64,000 bases of DNA from Chersky-806 sp038252255 (GTDB taxonomy: Bacteria; Actinomycetota; Acidimicrobiia; IMCC26256; JAENVU01): the NCBI GenBank assembly GCA_038252255.1, contig JBBSAM010000007.1, positions 62,001 to 126,000 of the forward strand, written 5' to 3'. The notes under the pieces are model-generated. The model was not told where the DNA came from. It saw nothing but the letters and a program-made list of their open reading frames with translations, and did not search any database. Positions 49,313 to 57,391 of this stretch are shown here, piece after piece. The position numbers were made by a program, and so were the translations under genes. The first letter of the stretch is position 1. The number at the start of each line of letters is the position of its first letter.

Positions 49313-50056
49313 TCAGAGCGGATCGCCGCGGGAGAGGAGCGTGCCGGGATACGGCGTCATGAGCTCCTCCCGCCAGCGGGTGAGGTACTGGCGCGAGATG
49401 TTGCGCCACCGCGGGATCCTCCCGTCCGCGCCGGCATCCATGGCCGCACCGAGCGACTCCTGGCCCGCCGGGTCCGTGGCCCACACCGTCATCACCTCGG
49501 TGTCCGTCATCTGGACCTCGTACAGGCCCACGAGCGCGTGGCCGTGATCGCCGAGCACCGGAGCCCAGTGCTCCTGCACCGCGGCGAGGTAGTCGAGCGC
49601 GGCCCCGGGGCGGCACTGCGAGAGCTCGTGCACGAAGACCGAGCCCGAGACGCCGTCGCGCCGCAGCTCGGCGATCGTCGGGCAGCCGGGGGCGCCCGCG
49701 AGCAACCGGTCGAACCCGCCGGACCGCACCTCGAGCGCGGTCCGCCACCACTCGTTCAGCGTCGGGTTCTTCGTGCGCGAGAGGTTGGTGGACTCCATCA
49801 GCCGCCGCCAGCCGGCCCGGCCGTCGATGCACTCCCAGATGTTCACGACCTGGGGCCACCGACCCGTGGAGCCCATCACGTAGAAGGTGCCGAGCAGCTG
49901 CAGACCACGACCCGCGGCTGCTTCGACGTCGAAGCCCACGGTGTGCTCCATGTAGCGCATGGCACCTTCACCGACGATGTCGACGTACTCGTGCAGGAAC
50001 AGGTCGCGGTGGCCGGCCACGGTCGCTGACACTACCGGACCGCGGTGCCAGGCCAT
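49313..50056 (-). CDS. NIPSNAP-like dimeric alpha/beta barrel protein
   Basis: The protein is 247 residues from the ATG at 50056; a GTG at 50035 is also possible. It contains two ferredoxin-like alpha/beta repeats. The first begins LFLHEYVDIVGEGAMRYMEH and ends VVNIWECIDGRAGW. The second begins SVFVHELSQCRPGAALDYL and ends MTVWATDPAGQESLG. This is the NIPSNAP/DABB arrangement. These proteins are mostly uncharacterised, and some bind small organics or heme-like ligands. It is divergent from the ThDP-domain gene, with 16 bp between the starts. Confidence 0.7.
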   Translation of the reverse strand: MAWHRGPVVSATVAGHRDLFLHEYVDIVGEGAMRYMEHTVGFDVEAAAGRGLQLLGTFYVMGSTGRWPQVVNIWECIDGRAGWRRLMESTNLSRTKNPTLNEWWRTALEVRSGGFDRLLAGAPGCPTIAELRRDGVSGSVFVHELSQCRPGAALDYLAAVQEHWAPVLGDHGHALVGLYEVQMTDTEVMTVWATDPAGQESLGAAMDAGADGRIPRWRNISRQYLTRWREELMTPYPGTLLSRGDPL

Positions 50057-50072
50057 GCGAGGATGCGGGGCG

Positions 50073-51005
50073 ATGGACACGGTCGGCGACCTGTTGCGCG
50101 ATGCCTCGCGTGACCTCGCGACCGAGTTCGACGCGATCCCCATTCCCGGCGCGCTCCGCTTCGCGCTCGGGCTCGCGGTCCCGCCGCGCCAGGGCTCGCC
50201 CGTCGGGCGGCTCGACCAGCCGCGCGGGCGGATCGCGATCCTCGCGGGGCCCGGGGTGCTGCGCGACCGCGCCGTCGACGGGCTGCGCGCGTTTGCCGAT
50301 GCCGCCAACGTGGGCGTCGCCAACACCTGGGGCGCGAAGGGTGTGTTCGCGTGGGACAGCGCCCACCACCTCGGCACGTGCGGACTCCAGGCGCGGGACT
50401 TCGAGCTGCTCGGGTTCGCTGATCTCGACCTGCTCTGGACGACCGGGATCGACCCGGCGGAATCACCTCCGGACCGCTACGAGCTCGGTGCCCGCGTCGT
50501 TCGCATCGACCCTGCAGATCTCGCCCCGTTCGCCGAGCACGTCGCCCGGTCGTCGTACCCGATCGAGCGACCACCGTTGTTCGATCGGCTCGCCGCCGTC
50601 GCGCAGCCCGGATACGTCGACGACCGCTTCCCCCGCCATCCCGCGCGAGCCGTGATGGAGACCAAGCAGCGGCTGCCCCAGGGCGGGATCGTGACCGCGG
50701 ATCCCGGGCCCGCCGGGCTGTGGGTTGCGCGCACCTTCCCCACCGACGGGCCCGGCACGGTCGTCGTGCCCGCAACCTCGTGGCCCGGCATCGCCACCGC
50801 GCTCGCACTCGCCGCGGCGCGGGCGGGTCGGGCGGCGACCGCGGTGACCGTCGCTCCGGTCGACTCCACCACCCAGGCACTGATCGAGCTCGCCTCCACG
50901 CTCTCCGCGCCGGTCACGGTCGACGTCTGGGGTGACGACGTCGACCTCTCGCTGACCGCGTTGCTCGTCGAGGCGGCCGGTCCCGTCGTAGCGTGGGGCT
51001 CGTGA
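50073..51005 (+). CDS. Stand-alone ThDP-enzyme-like central domain protein
   Basis: This is a 310-residue protein. Residues 45-150 (GRIAILAGPGVLRDRAVDGLRAFADAANV, then GTCGLQARDFELLGFADLDLLWTTGID) match the central, non-catalytic domain of thiamine-diphosphate enzymes such as acetolactate synthase. No N-terminal Pyr domain with its catalytic Glu is present, and the C-terminal half lacks the GDGx-NN ThDP-binding motif. It may be a remnant or a binding subunit. It is coupled to the SDR gene by a GTGA overlap. Confidence 0.65.
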   Translation: MDTVGDLLRDASRDLATEFDAIPIPGALRFALGLAVPPRQGSPVGRLDQPRGRIAILAGPGVLRDRAVDGLRAFADAANVGVANTWGAKGVFAWDSAHHLGTCGLQARDFELLGFADLDLLWTTGIDPAESPPDRYELGARVVRIDPADLAPFAEHVARSSYPIERPPLFDRLAAVAQPGYVDDRFPRHPARAVMETKQRLPQGGIVTADPGPAGLWVARTFPTDGPGTVVVPATSWPGIATALALAAARAGRAATAVTVAPVDSTTQALIELASTLSAPVTVDVWGDDVDLSLTALLVEAAGPVVAWGS

Positions 51006-51763
51006 CCATCCCGTCCCGCGTCGCTGTCGTCACCGGTGCGTCGTCCGGGATCGGGCGCGCGATCGCCGTTGCGCTCGGCGCGCTGGGCTGGAGGGTCGCG
51101 CTCGGCGCACGCCGGGGCGACGAGCTCGAGGAGACGGCCAAGATCGTCATCGAGGCGGGCGGCGAGGCGTTCCCGAAACCGATGGACGTCACCGATCAGC
51201 GCTCCGTCGACGCGTTCATGACCGCCGCCGAAGACGGCCTGGGACCGATCGACGTGCTCGTGAACAACGCCGGGATCGCTATCCCAGGTCCGTTCTGGGA
51301 CCTGGCGCCCGAGCAGCTCGACCGCGAGGTGCGCACCAACCTGCTCGGCCCGATGCTCTGCGCCCGGCGGGTCGTCCGCTCGATGATCCGGCGCGGCACG
51401 GGCGACGTGGTCTTCGTGTCGTCCGACACCGCTCGTGCGCCTCGGCCCCGCCTCCTCGGGTACAGCGCGACCAAGGCCGCGATCGAGGTCGTCGCGCGGA
51501 CCCTCGCGATGGAGCTGGAGGGCACGGGCGTCCGATCGACAACCGTGCGCGTCGGCCCGACGCTCACCGACTTCGCGTCGGGCTGGACGCCCGAACAGGT
51601 CGCCGAGCTCATGACCTACTGGCCGCGCTTCGGTGTGCAGCGCCACTTCCACACGCTGAGCCCCGAGGACGTGGCGCGCGCGGTCGTCTACGCGGTGACA
51701 TCGCCACCGGGGGTGCACATCGACGTCATCGAGGTGCAGCCCGAGGCACCGATCGACCCGTAG
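51002..51763 (+). CDS. Short-chain dehydrogenase/reductase
   Basis: The protein is 253 residues from the GTG at 51002, overlapping the preceding gene by 4 bp. VAVVTGASSGIGRAIAVAL, NNAGIAIPGPF, FVSSDTARAPRPRLLGYSATKAA and VRVGPTLTDFASGW are all classical SDR blocks. The catalytic Ser and YxxxK are both present. LGARRGDEL after beta2 suggests NADP(H). Its substrate is not evident. Confidence 0.87.
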   Translation: MTIPSRVAVVTGASSGIGRAIAVALGALGWRVALGARRGDELEETAKIVIEAGGEAFPKPMDVTDQRSVDAFMTAAEDGLGPIDVLVNNAGIAIPGPFWDLAPEQLDREVRTNLLGPMLCARRVVRSMIRRGTGDVVFVSSDTARAPRPRLLGYSATKAAIEVVARTLAMELEGTGVRSTTVRVGPTLTDFASGWTPEQVAELMTYWPRFGVQRHFHTLSPEDVARAVVYAVTSPPGVHIDVIEVQPEAPIDP

Positions 51764-51839
51764 CCGCCGGGCCGGGGACGCTCGCCACCCGCCTGCGTGG
51801 ACCTCTCCGGCCGAGCGGCGCGGGGATACGCTCTCAGGA

Positions 51840-53123
51840 ATGCAGCTGGATGACCTCATCATCGTGAGCGTCGACGACCACGTCGTCGAGCCGCCGGACA
51901 TGTTCGAGCGCCATGTGCCGGCGAAGTACAAGGACATCGCCCCCCGGCTCGTCCACAAGGACGACGGCACCGACGTGTGGGCCTTCCAGGGCTTCGAGGT
52001 CCCGAACATCGGGCTCAACGCGGTCGCCGGCCGGCCCAAGGAGGAGTACGGGATCGACCCGACCTCCTTCGAAGAGATCCGCGACGGCTGCTTCGACGTC
52101 GAGAAGCGCATCCTCGACATGAACGCGAACGGCGTGCTCGGGTCGCTCAACTTCCCGAGCCTGCCGGGCTTCGCCGGACGACTGTTCGCCGCGCTCGAGG
52201 ACAAGGACGCCGCGATCGTCCTCGCCCGGGCCTACAACGACTGGCACATCGAGGAGTGGTGCGGGTACGCGCCCGAGCGGTTCATCCCGCTCTCCATCCC
52301 GATGATCTGGGACCCGGAGGCCTGCGCGGCGGAGATCCACCGGGTCGCGAAGAAGGGCTGCCACGCGGTCACGTTCCCGGAGAACCCCGAGCCGCTCGGC
52401 CTTCCGAGCCTGCACTCGGACCACTGGGATCCGTTCTGGCAGGCCTGCTCGGACGAGGGAACGATCGTGTGCATGCACATCGGGTCGTCGAGCAAGCTCG
52501 TGATGACCGCGGCCGACGCGCCGATCGACGTGATGATCGTGCTGCAGCCCATGAACATCGTGCAGTGCGCGGCCGATCTGATCCACTCACCGGTGTTCAA
52601 GAAGTTCCCCGACCTCACCGTCGCGCTCAGCGAGGGTGGGATCGGTTGGATCCCCTACTTCCTCGAGCGCCTCGACCACTCGTACCGTGTCCACAAGGCA
52701 TGGACCGGTGCGGACTTCGGGTCGAAGATGCCGAGCGAGGTGTTCCTCGAGCACGTTGTCCTCTGCTACATCTCGGACGGCGTGGGGGTGCGACTCGCTC
52801 GCGAGATCGGTGTGGATCGCATCACCGTCGAGGTCGACTACCCACACTCGGACACCAACTGGCCCTACGCGCCGGAGCGGATGATGGAGGAGTTCGACTC
52901 GAGCGACCTCACCGACGCCGAGATCAACGCGATCACGCACGAGAACGCGATGCGGTTCTTCCGCTACGACCCGTTCCCGATCCGCCCGCGTGAGCGCTGC
53001 ACCGTCGGCCGCCTGCGGGGCGAAGCGATCGGATGGGACGTCGAACCGCACCCGGCCGCCACCGCGAAGCGCAAGGAGCGCGTCGGGCCCGTGAAGATCA
53101 CGGACCTGTCCCCCACCGCCTGA
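51840..53123 (+). CDS. Amidohydrolase-2 family metal-dependent hydrolase (paralogue B)
   Basis: The protein is 427 residues with the opening IVSVDDHVVEPPDMFERHVP. VCMHIGSSSKL, ALSEGGIGWIPYFLERL and VEVDYPHSDTNWPYAPERM are the same blocks as in the paralogue at 22982. This is an ACMSD-like TIM barrel with a predicted metal site at the DDH and late Asp. It is the first gene of a run of four plus-strand genes (amidohydrolase, P450, methyltransferase, 2H phosphoesterase-like), joined by a 17-bp gap and then 4-bp overlaps. Confidence 0.86.
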   Translation: MQLDDLIIVSVDDHVVEPPDMFERHVPAKYKDIAPRLVHKDDGTDVWAFQGFEVPNIGLNAVAGRPKEEYGIDPTSFEEIRDGCFDVEKRILDMNANGVLGSLNFPSLPGFAGRLFAALEDKDAAIVLARAYNDWHIEEWCGYAPERFIPLSIPMIWDPEACAAEIHRVAKKGCHAVTFPENPEPLGLPSLHSDHWDPFWQACSDEGTIVCMHIGSSSKLVMTAADAPIDVMIVLQPMNIVQCAADLIHSPVFKKFPDLTVALSEGGIGWIPYFLERLDHSYRVHKAWTGADFGSKMPSEVFLEHVVLCYISDGVGVRLAREIGVDRITVEVDYPHSDTNWPYAPERMMEEFDSSDLTDAEINAITHENAMRFFRYDPFPIRPRERCTVGRLRGEAIGWDVEPHPAATAKRKERVGPVKITDLSPTA

Positions 53124-53140
53124 TCAAGCACCCTGCATCC

Positions 53141-54307
53141 GTGGTCCGGTTCGATCCCTACAGCTACGAGCATCACGAGGACCCGTATCCGACCTACCGG
53201 CGGCTACGGGACGAGGCGCCCGCGTACCTGGACCCGGAGCACGGGTTCTGGGCGCTCTCCCGCCACGACGACGTCCGCGCCGCGATCGACGACTGGCCGA
53301 CGTTCTCGTCGACCGGGGGCATCACGCTCGAACGACGGAGCGCGGACGTCGAGCCGATGCTCATCGAGATGGATCCGCCACGCCACACCGAGCTGCGTGC
53401 CCTGGTGAGCCGCGCGTTCACACCGCGTCGCATCGCGGACCTCGAGGGGCCCATCCGCACCCTGGCTGAGGAGCTGATCGACGGCTTCGACGGCCGGAGG
53501 CGCGTCGACATCATCGAGGACTTCGCCGCGAAGCTGCCCATGGCGGTGATCTCGGTGATGCTCGGCGTGCCCCGTGAGGACCAGGACGAGCTGCGGGAGT
53601 GGTCCGACGCGATGCTGCATCGCGAGGAAGGCAGCGCCGACCTGACTCGCGCCGGCATCGAAGGCGCGACCCGGCTGTACGCGTACTTCACCGACGTGAT
53701 CGCCGACCGTCGCGTCACACCGCGCGACGACCTGGTCGGCGCACTCGTCGCCGCGGAGGAAGAGAGCCGGTCGTTGTCGCCCGGGGAGGTGCTCGGGTTC
53801 TGCTTCCTGCTGCTCATCGCCGGTAACGAGACCACGACGAAGCTGCTCGGCAACGCGATCTACTGGCTCGCCGCCCTCCCGGACCAGCGGGCCGAGCTGC
53901 TCAGAGATCCGTCGCTCATCCCCGCGGCCGTCGAAGAGACGTTGCGGTACGACACCTCGACGCAGGCCCTGGCCCGCCTGCTGACCCGAGACGTCGTGCT
54001 GCACGGCACCACCCTTCCCGCCGGCAGCAAGGGTCTGCTGCTGTTCGGATCGGCGAACCGGGACGAACGGCGCTGGCCCGACCCGGACCGCTTCGACATC
54101 GGCCGCAACCCTGCCGGTCACCTCGCCTTCGGCCATGGCATCCATCACTGCCTGGGCGCGCCCCTGGCGCGGCTCGAGTCGCGCGTCGCGCTGGAGGTGC
54201 TGTTGCCGCGCCTCGGCGAGTACCAGGTGGACATGAGCGGGACGAGCCGCATCCACTCCGGCAACGTCCGCGGCTTCTCCCGCCTCCCGATCGACATCCC
54301 GGAGTGA
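53141..54307 (+). CDS. Cytochrome P450 (second)
   Basis: The protein is 388 residues from a GTG at 53141. The I-helix is LLLIAGNETTTKLLGN, ExxR is EETLRYDTS, and the heme loop is FGHGIHHCLGAPLARLE with Cys337. The N-terminal FDPYSYEHHEDPYPTYRRLR is typical of CYP107/CYP105-like bacterial P450s. It is soluble and needs ferredoxin. It follows an amidohydrolase by 17 bp, so hydrolysis and hydroxylation of the same compound are plausible. Confidence 0.92.
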   Translation: MVRFDPYSYEHHEDPYPTYRRLRDEAPAYLDPEHGFWALSRHDDVRAAIDDWPTFSSTGGITLERRSADVEPMLIEMDPPRHTELRALVSRAFTPRRIADLEGPIRTLAEELIDGFDGRRRVDIIEDFAAKLPMAVISVMLGVPREDQDELREWSDAMLHREEGSADLTRAGIEGATRLYAYFTDVIADRRVTPRDDLVGALVAAEEESRSLSPGEVLGFCFLLLIAGNETTTKLLGNAIYWLAALPDQRAELLRDPSLIPAAVEETLRYDTSTQALARLLTRDVVLHGTTLPAGSKGLLLFGSANRDERRWPDPDRFDIGRNPAGHLAFGHGIHHCLGAPLARLESRVALEVLLPRLGEYQVDMSGTSRIHSGNVRGFSRLPIDIPE

Positions 54308-55086
54308 CGAAGAAGCACCACGTCCGGATCGGGAAGGACCCGGAGCGCCTCAACCGCGGCTTCTGGGACGAGGACGCGGACGACTACCAGGCCGAGCACG
54401 AGTCGCAGCTCGATGTCGAGACGATGGGCTGGGGGGTCTGGGATCTTCCCGAATCCGAGCTCCGGGTGCTGGGTGACGTCGACGGCCTCGACGTGCTCGA
54501 GTACGGCTGCGGCGCGGCCCAGTGGGCGATCAAGCTCGCGCGGGTCGGTGCCAGCGTGACCGGGCTCGACCAGTCACGCGGCCAGCTGCGTCACGCCGCG
54601 ACGAAGATCGCCGCGGCCGGCGTGGGCGTCCAGCCCGTCTGCGCGAGCGCGACGGCGGTCCCGCTCGGCGACGAGTCCTTCGACATCGTGTTCTGCGATC
54701 ACGGCGCGATGAGCTTCTGTGACCCGTACCGCACCGTCCCGGAGGTCGCGCGCCTCCTCCGCCCGGGTGGCCTGTTCGCGTTCAACATCTCGACGCTGCT
54801 GCGCAACCTCTGCTATCCACCCGGCGACCCCGATGCGCCCGTGAGCCGCCGTCTCCATTCCAAGTGGTTCGGTGCGCGGGCGTTCGATTGGGGCGACGGG
54901 ACGATCGACTTCCAGATCCCGCACAGCGAGTGGATCTCGCTCTTCGGCGAGCACGGCCTCGTCGTCGAGGATCTGCTCGAGCTGCGCCCGCCGAAGCACG
55001 CCAAGAGCACCTACGGCGACTATGTCGACCACACGTGGGCGAGGCGCTGGCCCGCCGAAGAGATCTGGCGGGTGCGCAAGCGATGA
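54304..55086 (+). CDS. Class I SAM-dependent methyltransferase
   Basis: The protein is 260 residues from a GTG overlapping the P450 stop by 4 bp. Motif I is LDVLEYGCGAAQWAIKLARVG near residues 62-82, followed by TGLDQSRGQLRHA and VPLGDESFDIVFCDHGAM. The C-terminal half contains cysteine and tryptophan residues in a substrate-binding lid (SKWFGARAFDWGDG). It could methylate the product of the adjacent P450, which is inference from operon order. Confidence 0.87.
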   Translation: MTKKHHVRIGKDPERLNRGFWDEDADDYQAEHESQLDVETMGWGVWDLPESELRVLGDVDGLDVLEYGCGAAQWAIKLARVGASVTGLDQSRGQLRHAATKIAAAGVGVQPVCASATAVPLGDESFDIVFCDHGAMSFCDPYRTVPEVARLLRPGGLFAFNISTLLRNLCYPPGDPDAPVSRRLHSKWFGARAFDWGDGTIDFQIPHSEWISLFGEHGLVVEDLLELRPPKHAKSTYGDYVDHTWARRWPAEEIWRVRKR

Positions 55087-55613
55087 TCGGCGCTGCCGAG
55101 ACCGCGTTGCTGGTGCCGGTGCCGGCCGCCGAACCGCTCGTCGAGCGCCATCGGCTAGCGCATGACCCCGTCGCCCCGCTCGGCGTCCCGGCCCACATCA
55201 CGCTGCTCTACCCGTTCTTCCCACCCGACGCGATCGACGAATCCGTCGAGCGCGGCGTCACGGGCGTGCTCGAGGGCTTCGCTGCGTTCGAGTTCGCGCT
55301 CCGGGACGTCCGCTCCTTCGACGACGGTGTGCTCTATCTCGCGCCGGACCCGGCCGAGCCGTTCGTCGCGCTCACGAACGCGTTCGCGGCGCGCTGGCCC
55401 GAGTACCCGCCGTACGGCGGGTACTTCGCCGAGGTCGTCCCGCACCTCACCGTCGCGATGCCCTCGGATGTGTCCGTGGCCGAGCTGACCGACGAGCTCC
55501 GCACCGGACTGCCTGTCGAGGGTCGAGCCGACGTGGTGTGGCTGATGGAGGGCAGTGAAGGAGGCGGCTGGACGCAGCGCGCGGCCTTCCCGCTCAGCGA
55601 CGGTCAAAGGTGA
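55083..55613 (+). CDS. 2H phosphoesterase / 2'-5' RNA ligase-like protein
   Basis: The protein is 176 residues from the ATG at 55083, overlapping the methyltransferase stop. Two HxT motifs are visible, PAHITLLYPF at about 37-46 and VPHLTVAMPS near residue 121, which is the 2H arrangement of cyclic phosphodiesterases and RNA ligase-like proteins. It should act on cyclic nucleotides or RNA ends. Its 3' end overlaps the convergent ligase gene by 20 bp. Confidence 0.82.
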   Translation: MIGAAETALLVPVPAAEPLVERHRLAHDPVAPLGVPAHITLLYPFFPPDAIDESVERGVTGVLEGFAAFEFALRDVRSFDDGVLYLAPDPAEPFVALTNAFAARWPEYPPYGGYFAEVVPHLTVAMPSDVSVAELTDELRTGLPVEGRADVVWLMEGSEGGGWTQRAAFPLSDGQR

Positions 55614-57234
55614 AACCGGCCGCCTCGCGGTCCCAGGTCGCCTCGGTGACACCGTCTTCCCGTAGCTCGTACTTGAGCACCCGTCCGACCGGGTTCCGCG
55701 GCAGGTCCTCACGGAACTCGATGTAGCGCGGCACCGCGAAGTACGGAACCTGGTCGACGGACCACCGGCACAGCTCTTCCTCGGTGACGGTCGCGCCTTC
55801 CTGCAGCACCGCCGTCACCTTCACGTCGTCCTCGCCCTGATCGCTCGGCACCGCGTGCACCGCGACGTCCTTGATCGCAGGATGGGCTACGAACGTGCGC
55901 TCCATCTCGAAGCTGGAGATGTTCTCGCCCCGCCGCCGCAGGTAGTCCTTCTTGCGGTCGACGAAGAACAGGAACCCGTCTTCGTCCAGGCGGGCCAGAT
56001 CTCCCGTATGGAACCAGAGGTTGCGCGTCGCCTCGACGGTCGCTTCGGGCCGACGCCAGTAGCCCGCGAACATCAAGTTCGGGCCCGTCGGCCGGCAGAC
56101 GATCTCGCCGATCTCGCCGACCGCGACCTCAGCGTCGTTGTCGTCGACGAGCCGGACCGCGAACTCGACGTCGTTGAGCCGCCCGGCCGCACCCGCCTTG
56201 TTCGGCTCCCCGGCGGGTAGCAACGAGAGCAGCGACGCCTCGGTCAGCCCGAACCCGGCACTGAACGTCGCACAGCCGAAGCGCTCGCGCCAGATCCGGT
56301 CCGTGTCGGGTGGCATCGGCGCGGCGGCGCACAGTCGCAGCCGGTGCTCACCCGTCTCGGGCCCGTCGGTCGCGTTCGCCACGAGGATCGCGAGCGACCC
56401 GAGCATCGAGAGCATGGTCGCATCGGTGCGCTGCACCTCGGACCAGAAGCGGCTGACCGAGAACTTGCGGACGATCGCGGCGCTGCCGCCCGTGAGCAGC
56501 GTCCCGACGACGCACACCGAGATGGCGTTGAAGTGGAAGAGCGGTAAGGGCGTGAGCACGATGTCGTCGGCCCGTCGCTGCCAGGCCCGGGCGATCTGCT
56601 CCGCGAGCGCGACGACGTAGTGCTGGGGCAGCATGCAGCCCTTGGACGGACCCGTGGTGCCGGCCGTGTAGATGAAGCACGCCAGATCCGACCCGCGGAC
56701 CTCGGCGTCGGGCGGGGGGTCCTCCGAGCCGGCCGCCAGGACCGACTCCCAGTCCGCCGTCGGGTACCCGACGTCCCCGCCGTCGGTCGGGCCGACCACG
56801 ATCACCGCCCGCAGCTCGGGCAGGGCCGCTCGAGCCGCCGGTTCACGGCAGATCTCGGCCACCCGGGCGGCCAGGCTGGCCTGGGTGACGACGACGCGGG
56901 CTCCCGAGTCGGCCAGGACGTGGCGCAGGAACTCTCCTTTGTAGGCGGTGTTGACGGGGACCTGGATCGCGCCGAGCTTCAGCGCGGCAAAGAAGCTGAT
57001 CACCTGCTCCGGGGAGTTCTCGAGCAGCGTCGCGACCCGGTCGCCACGCTCGACGCCGAGCGTGGCGAGACCGTGCGCGGCGCGGTTCGCCGCCCGATCG
57101 ACCTCGCGGGCGGTGAGCGCGACCCCGTCGAAGTCCAGGTAGGGACCGTCGGGGTCGTTCGCGAGCCGTCCCGCCAGCGCATCGAGGACGGTCGTCTGCG
57201 CCTCTCCGCTCGACGACGCCGCCGCTTCGCTCAT
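55594..57234 (-). CDS. AMP-dependent acyl-CoA ligase (CaiC-like)
   Basis: This is a 546-residue protein. The P-loop is YTAGTTGPSKGCM, A5 is FSAGFGLTEASL, and A7-A8 is FHTGDLARLDEDGFLFFVDRKKDYLRRRGENISSFEME. The A10 lysine is in LPRNPVGRVLKYELR. The sequence resembles carnitine- or crotonobetaine-CoA ligase-like FadDs. It is an intact adenylate-forming enzyme, unlike the gene at 35943. The operator at 57237 lies only 2 bp before its ATG, so transcription probably starts at or inside the first codons, or the real start is further downstream. Confidence 0.9.
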   Translation of the reverse strand: MSEAAASSSGEAQTTVLDALAGRLANDPDGPYLDFDGVALTAREVDRAANRAAHGLATLGVERGDRVATLLENSPEQVISFFAALKLGAIQVPVNTAYKGEFLRHVLADSGARVVVTQASLAARVAEICREPAARAALPELRAVIVVGPTDGGDVGYPTADWESVLAAGSEDPPPDAEVRGSDLACFIYTAGTTGPSKGCMLPQHYVVALAEQIARAWQRRADDIVLTPLPLFHFNAISVCVVGTLLTGGSAAIVRKFSVSRFWSEVQRTDATMLSMLGSLAILVANATDGPETGEHRLRLCAAAPMPPDTDRIWRERFGCATFSAGFGLTEASLLSLLPAGEPNKAGAAGRLNDVEFAVRLVDDNDAEVAVGEIGEIVCRPTGPNLMFAGYWRRPEATVEATRNLWFHTGDLARLDEDGFLFFVDRKKDYLRRRGENISSFEMERTFVAHPAIKDVAVHAVPSDQGEDDVKVTAVLQEGATVTEEELCRWSVDQVPYFAVPRYIEFREDLPRNPVGRVLKYELREDGVTEATWDREAAGFTFDRR

Positions 57235-57236
57235 GA

Positions 57237-57254
57237 CCTGACAATACCGTCATG
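57237..57254. promoter_or_regulatory. Shared 18-bp operator, copy 10
   Basis: CCTGACAATACCGTCATG starts 2 bp upstream of the ligase ATG (57234). This is the tightest spacing of all copies and implies a leaderless mRNA or a shorter coding region. Confidence 0.7.
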
Positions 57255-57391
57255 TTTCCGGAAGGAGCCGCGCCGCCTCGCAGGCCCGCTCACTCTGGTG
57301 TGAGCGCCGCAAACCGAGCATCATGGCCGAGGCCACGCGATGTCCGAGCGCTACCACGACCGGTGGCGCGGGGGTTGGGCGGAGGAGGGGC

